Source: an uncultured Clostridia bacterium
GTDB lineage: Bacteria > Bacillota > Clostridia > Oscillospirales > Ruminococcaceae
Assembly: GCA_947302065.1 (NCBI GenBank)
Contig: CAMYUO010000052.1
Coordinates: 1-8,354 of the forward strand
Direction: 5' to 3'
DNA: 8,354 nucleotides
The first letter of the stretch is position 1. Every line of letters starts with the position of its first letter. A program made the translations under genes and the position numbers. The notes beneath the pieces are model-generated. The model made no database searches. It was not told the origin of the DNA and saw only the letters and a list, made by a program, of their open reading frames with translations. This document shows positions 6,308-8,354 of the stretch, piece after piece.

Positions 6308-7765
6308 ATGACACTTTGTTTTAGCGGAAACGACTATAAATATGAACTTGAGGGCGTAATGAAGCTGTTCATTCCCGCAACGCTTTTCAATATCGTCTAT
6401 GAGGACAAGATACCGTCAGGCGATGAATTTGCGTTTGTGAGAAAGAAACAGTTTGATAATTACGCCCTTTTATATGTTATATGCTCATATAACGGCAAAA
6501 GAGCACGAAAAGTCTGCAAAGCAGGCAGCGACGAAGACCACGAACTTTGCCTTTCACGCCTGCTTTTCAAAGCCATGAGCGAGCTGACGGGCAGCACGCC
6601 AAAATGGGGGATCATCACAGGCATTCGTCCCGTAAAGCAGGTCAACAGGTATCTCAGCCGTAATATGACAGAAGATGAGATATTCACAGCGATGCAGAAA
6701 GACTATCTGTGCTCCGATGAAAAGTGCGGCATCGCAATGAAAACGGCTTACGCACAGAAAAAGATACTTGACGAGCATGATAAAAACAGCTTCAGCCTAT
6801 ATGTATCCATACCTTTCTGTCCGACGAGATGTTCATACTGCTCGTTTGTATCTCAGTCGATAGAGCAGTGTATGGGTCAGATACCGGAATACCTCGACAA
6901 CCTCTGCAAAGAGATAGAGTATACCGGAAGCCTTGTCAGAAAGCTCGGGCTTACGCTTGATACTGTGTATTTCGGCGGCGGAACGCCCACAACTCTCGAG
7001 GCAGACCAGCTTGAGCGGCTGATGAAAACGATAGCCGCAAGCTTTGATATGTCGCACGTCAGGGAATACACCGTTGAAGCGGGCAGACCTGATACCATAA
7101 CTTACGAAAAGCTTGAAACGATAAAGAAAAACGGCTGTACAAGGGTTTCTATCAATCCGCAGACGCTCTCTGACAGCGTGCTTGAAAAGATAGGCAGAAA
7201 GCACACCACCGAGCAGTTCTTCAAGGCTTATGATATTGCAAGGCAGGTCGGTTTTGACTGCATAAACACCGATATCATAGCAGGTCTGCCGTCTGATACT
7301 CCCGAAAGCTTTGCTCACACCGTTGACAAGCTCATCGAACTCGGTGCGGAGAACATAACCGTGCATACTCTTTCGATAAAGCGTGCCGCACGCCTTAACA
7401 GAGACCGTGAGGAAGGCTTGCTTGAAAACCCAGCCGATAAAATGGTCGGCTATGCGACAAAGCGCCTGCATGAAAGCGGCTATGCTCCGTATTATCTTTA
7501 CAGGCAGAAAAATATGCTTGAAAACCTTGAAAACATCGGCTGGTCAAAGCCGGGCAGAGAGAGCCTTTACAACGTTTACATCATGGAAGAGGTCCAGACG
7601 ATAATTGCTGTCGGTGCAGGCGGCTCTACCAAGCTTGTTGACCTTGACGGCAAGCGTCTTGAACGTGTTTTCAATTATAAATTCCCGCTGGAATACAACA
7701 AGCATTTTGATCTTATGCTTGAAAAGAAAAACGAATTAGAGGAATTTTATGCTCAAAAAAAATGA
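6308..7765 (+). CDS. hemZ: HemZ-type radical SAM protein (annotated as oxygen-independent coproporphyrinogen III oxidase-like)
   Basis: 485 residues, matching the HemZ branch of the HemN/HemW radical SAM family. An N-terminal part of about 160 residues includes KWGIITGIRPVK (99-110), a HemZ mark. The radical SAM core carries CPTRCSYCSF (171-180; C171, C175 and C178 bind the [4Fe-4S] cluster), YFGGGTPT (221-228, SAM binding), VEAGRPDT (256-263) and AGLP (325-328). The HemZ C-terminal signature YYLYRQKNMLENLENIGWS (395-413) is present, followed by IMEEVQTI (425-432). The family is usually said to decarboxylate coproporphyrinogen III anaerobically. The position two after the third cysteine is Phe, as in the haem chaperone HemW, not Cys as in true HemN, so that activity is uncertain. 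The upstream ribosome binding site is weak (GGATGGAA, 6293-6300). Met18 (ATG at 6359) has a better GAGGG, but recalled similarity to B. subtilis HemZ favours the first ATG. The 3' end overlaps the next gene by 17 nt. Confidence 0.93.
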   Translation: MTLCFSGNDYKYELEGVMKLFIPATLFNIVYEDKIPSGDEFAFVRKKQFDNYALLYVICSYNGKRARKVCKAGSDEDHELCLSRLLFKAMSELTGSTPKWGIITGIRPVKQVNRYLSRNMTEDEIFTAMQKDYLCSDEKCGIAMKTAYAQKKILDEHDKNSFSLYVSIPFCPTRCSYCSFVSQSIEQCMGQIPEYLDNLCKEIEYTGSLVRKLGLTLDTVYFGGGTPTTLEADQLERLMKTIAASFDMSHVREYTVEAGRPDTITYEKLETIKKNGCTRVSINPQTLSDSVLEKIGRKHTTEQFFKAYDIARQVGFDCINTDIIAGLPSDTPESFAHTVDKLIELGAENITVHTLSIKRAARLNRDREEGLLENPADKMVGYATKRLHESGYAPYYLYRQKNMLENLENIGWSKPGRESLYNVYIMEEVQTIIAVGAGGSTKLVDLDGKRLERVFNYKFPLEYNKHFDLMLEKKNELEEFYAQKK

Positions 7766-8354
7766 TGATATAATCCTTGAAATAACCGATATGACAAACG
7801 AAGGCAACGGTGTCGGACATCACGATGGCGTGGCTGTCTTTGTCGCATGCAGTGCTGTCGGCGATGTTATAAACTGCAGGATAGTCAAGGTCAATAAAAG
7901 CTATTGTTACGGCATCGTTACGGGTTTTGTCACCGGGTCTCCGTACCGCATCGACGATGATTGTCCTGTGTCAAAGACCTGCGGCGGCTGTTCGTTTAGG
8001 CACTTTACATATGAGCATGAGTGCGAGGTCAAGAATAACTTTGTCAAAGCCTCTTTTGAGCGCATAGGCAAGCTTTTTCCCGAGTATGAGGACTTTCTCG
8101 GCTGTGACAGAACATCGCATTACCGCAACAAAGCGCAGTATCCCGTTGGCGCCCAGGACGGCAGAGCGGTCTGCGGCTTTTATGCAAAGCGCTCTCACAG
8201 AGTCTGCGCACATACTGCCTGTGATCTCCAGCCGCAGATATTTGCACAGATCGTTGACAGCATTATGGACTATGTGAATAACAATAGCATCGCACCTTAT
8301 GATGAGCAGACAGGCAGCGGGCTTTTGCGGCATATCTATCTGCGCAGAGGCGAG
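7749..8354 (+). CDS. rlmD: 23S rRNA (uracil-C5) methyltransferase, RlmD/RlmCD (TrmA) family, N-terminal part
   Basis: The first 202 codons of a gene that runs off the right edge; full family members are about 400-460 residues. Residues about 6-62 look like a TRAM RNA-binding domain. Then come the iron-sulfur ligands in the expected CX5CX2C arrangement (C72, C78, C81, within CPVSKTCGGC) and a fourth cysteine at C158 (TACDL). SHYRNKAQYPV (123-133) is a strong marker of the RlmD/RlmCD/RumA group, which uses SAM to make 5-methyluridine in 23S rRNA. The methyltransferase domain with the catalytic Cys and SAM-binding motifs is outside the window, so which uridine is modified (U747, U1939 or both) cannot be told. 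Translation starts at an ATG inside hemZ, with AGAGGA (7738-7743) 5 nt upstream, indicating coupling to hemZ. The family is firmly recognised; the exact symbol is less certain. Confidence 0.9.
   Translation, partial: MLKKNDDIILEITDMTNEGNGVGHHDGVAVFVACSAVGDVINCRIVKVNKSYCYGIVTGFVTGSPYRIDDDCPVSKTCGGCSFRHFTYEHECEVKNNFVKASFERIGKLFPEYEDFLGCDRTSHYRNKAQYPVGAQDGRAVCGFYAKRSHRVCAHTACDLQPQIFAQIVDSIMDYVNNNSIAPYDEQTGSGLLRHIYLRRGE

Noticed and set aside
6833..7471. A 212-codon minus-strand open frame opposite hemZ
   Set aside because: It is a shadow of the hemZ radical SAM core and has no family resemblance.
1..8354. Mobile element, CRISPR, tRNA/rRNA or phage signals
   Set aside because: No direct-repeat arrays, transposase or integrase motifs, tRNA-like cloverleaves or rRNA sequence were noticed on either strand.

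Overview
The window looks like chromosomal core DNA from an anaerobic low-to-mid GC Firmicute of class Clostridia. Ruminococcus and relatives (Oscillospiraceae/Ruminococcaceae) are the best guess. The grounds are strong AGGAGG-type ribosome binding sites, frequent AGA/AGG arginine codons, a HemZ-type radical SAM protein, a recJ-rel gene order, and an ECF sigma factor paired with a membrane protein that begins with a short YKxM...VxxRxxEYE-like segment. The genus call is an inference. No mobile element, CRISPR array, tRNA or rRNA was found.

Left arm, minus strand (1-1188): an ECF sigma factor gene (628-1188) overlaps by 14 nt the start of a gene for a single-pass membrane protein (641 down to the left edge, incomplete). 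The pair reads as a sigma factor with a membrane-bound regulator or client. The membrane protein lacks the zinc-binding His/Cys motif of classical anti-sigma factors.

Divergent control region (1189-1394): two back-to-back promoter-like elements of the housekeeping type, each with a 17-nt spacer and an extended -10. One fires left into the sigma gene and one fires right into recJ. About 35 bp separate the two -35 boxes.

Right arm, plus strand (1395-8354): a tight co-directional cluster, probably one operon. It holds recJ (single-strand DNA exonuclease), rel (bifunctional (p)ppGpp synthetase/hydrolase), an MBL-fold hydrolase of the glyoxalase II-like type, hemZ (HemN/HemW-family radical SAM protein) and the first 202 codons of an RlmD/RlmCD-type rRNA uracil-C5 methyltransferase. 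Gaps are 16, 15 and 28 nt, then a 17-nt overlap. No terminator or convincing internal promoter was seen. The cluster joins DNA repair, the stringent response, a small metallohydrolase, an iron-sulfur radical enzyme and rRNA modification, a core-gene neighbourhood familiar from Firmicutes. The apt and dtd genes that often flank rel in related genomes are absent here.

No clearly new multi-gene system is visible. The most promising unknown is the sigma factor/membrane protein pair on the left.
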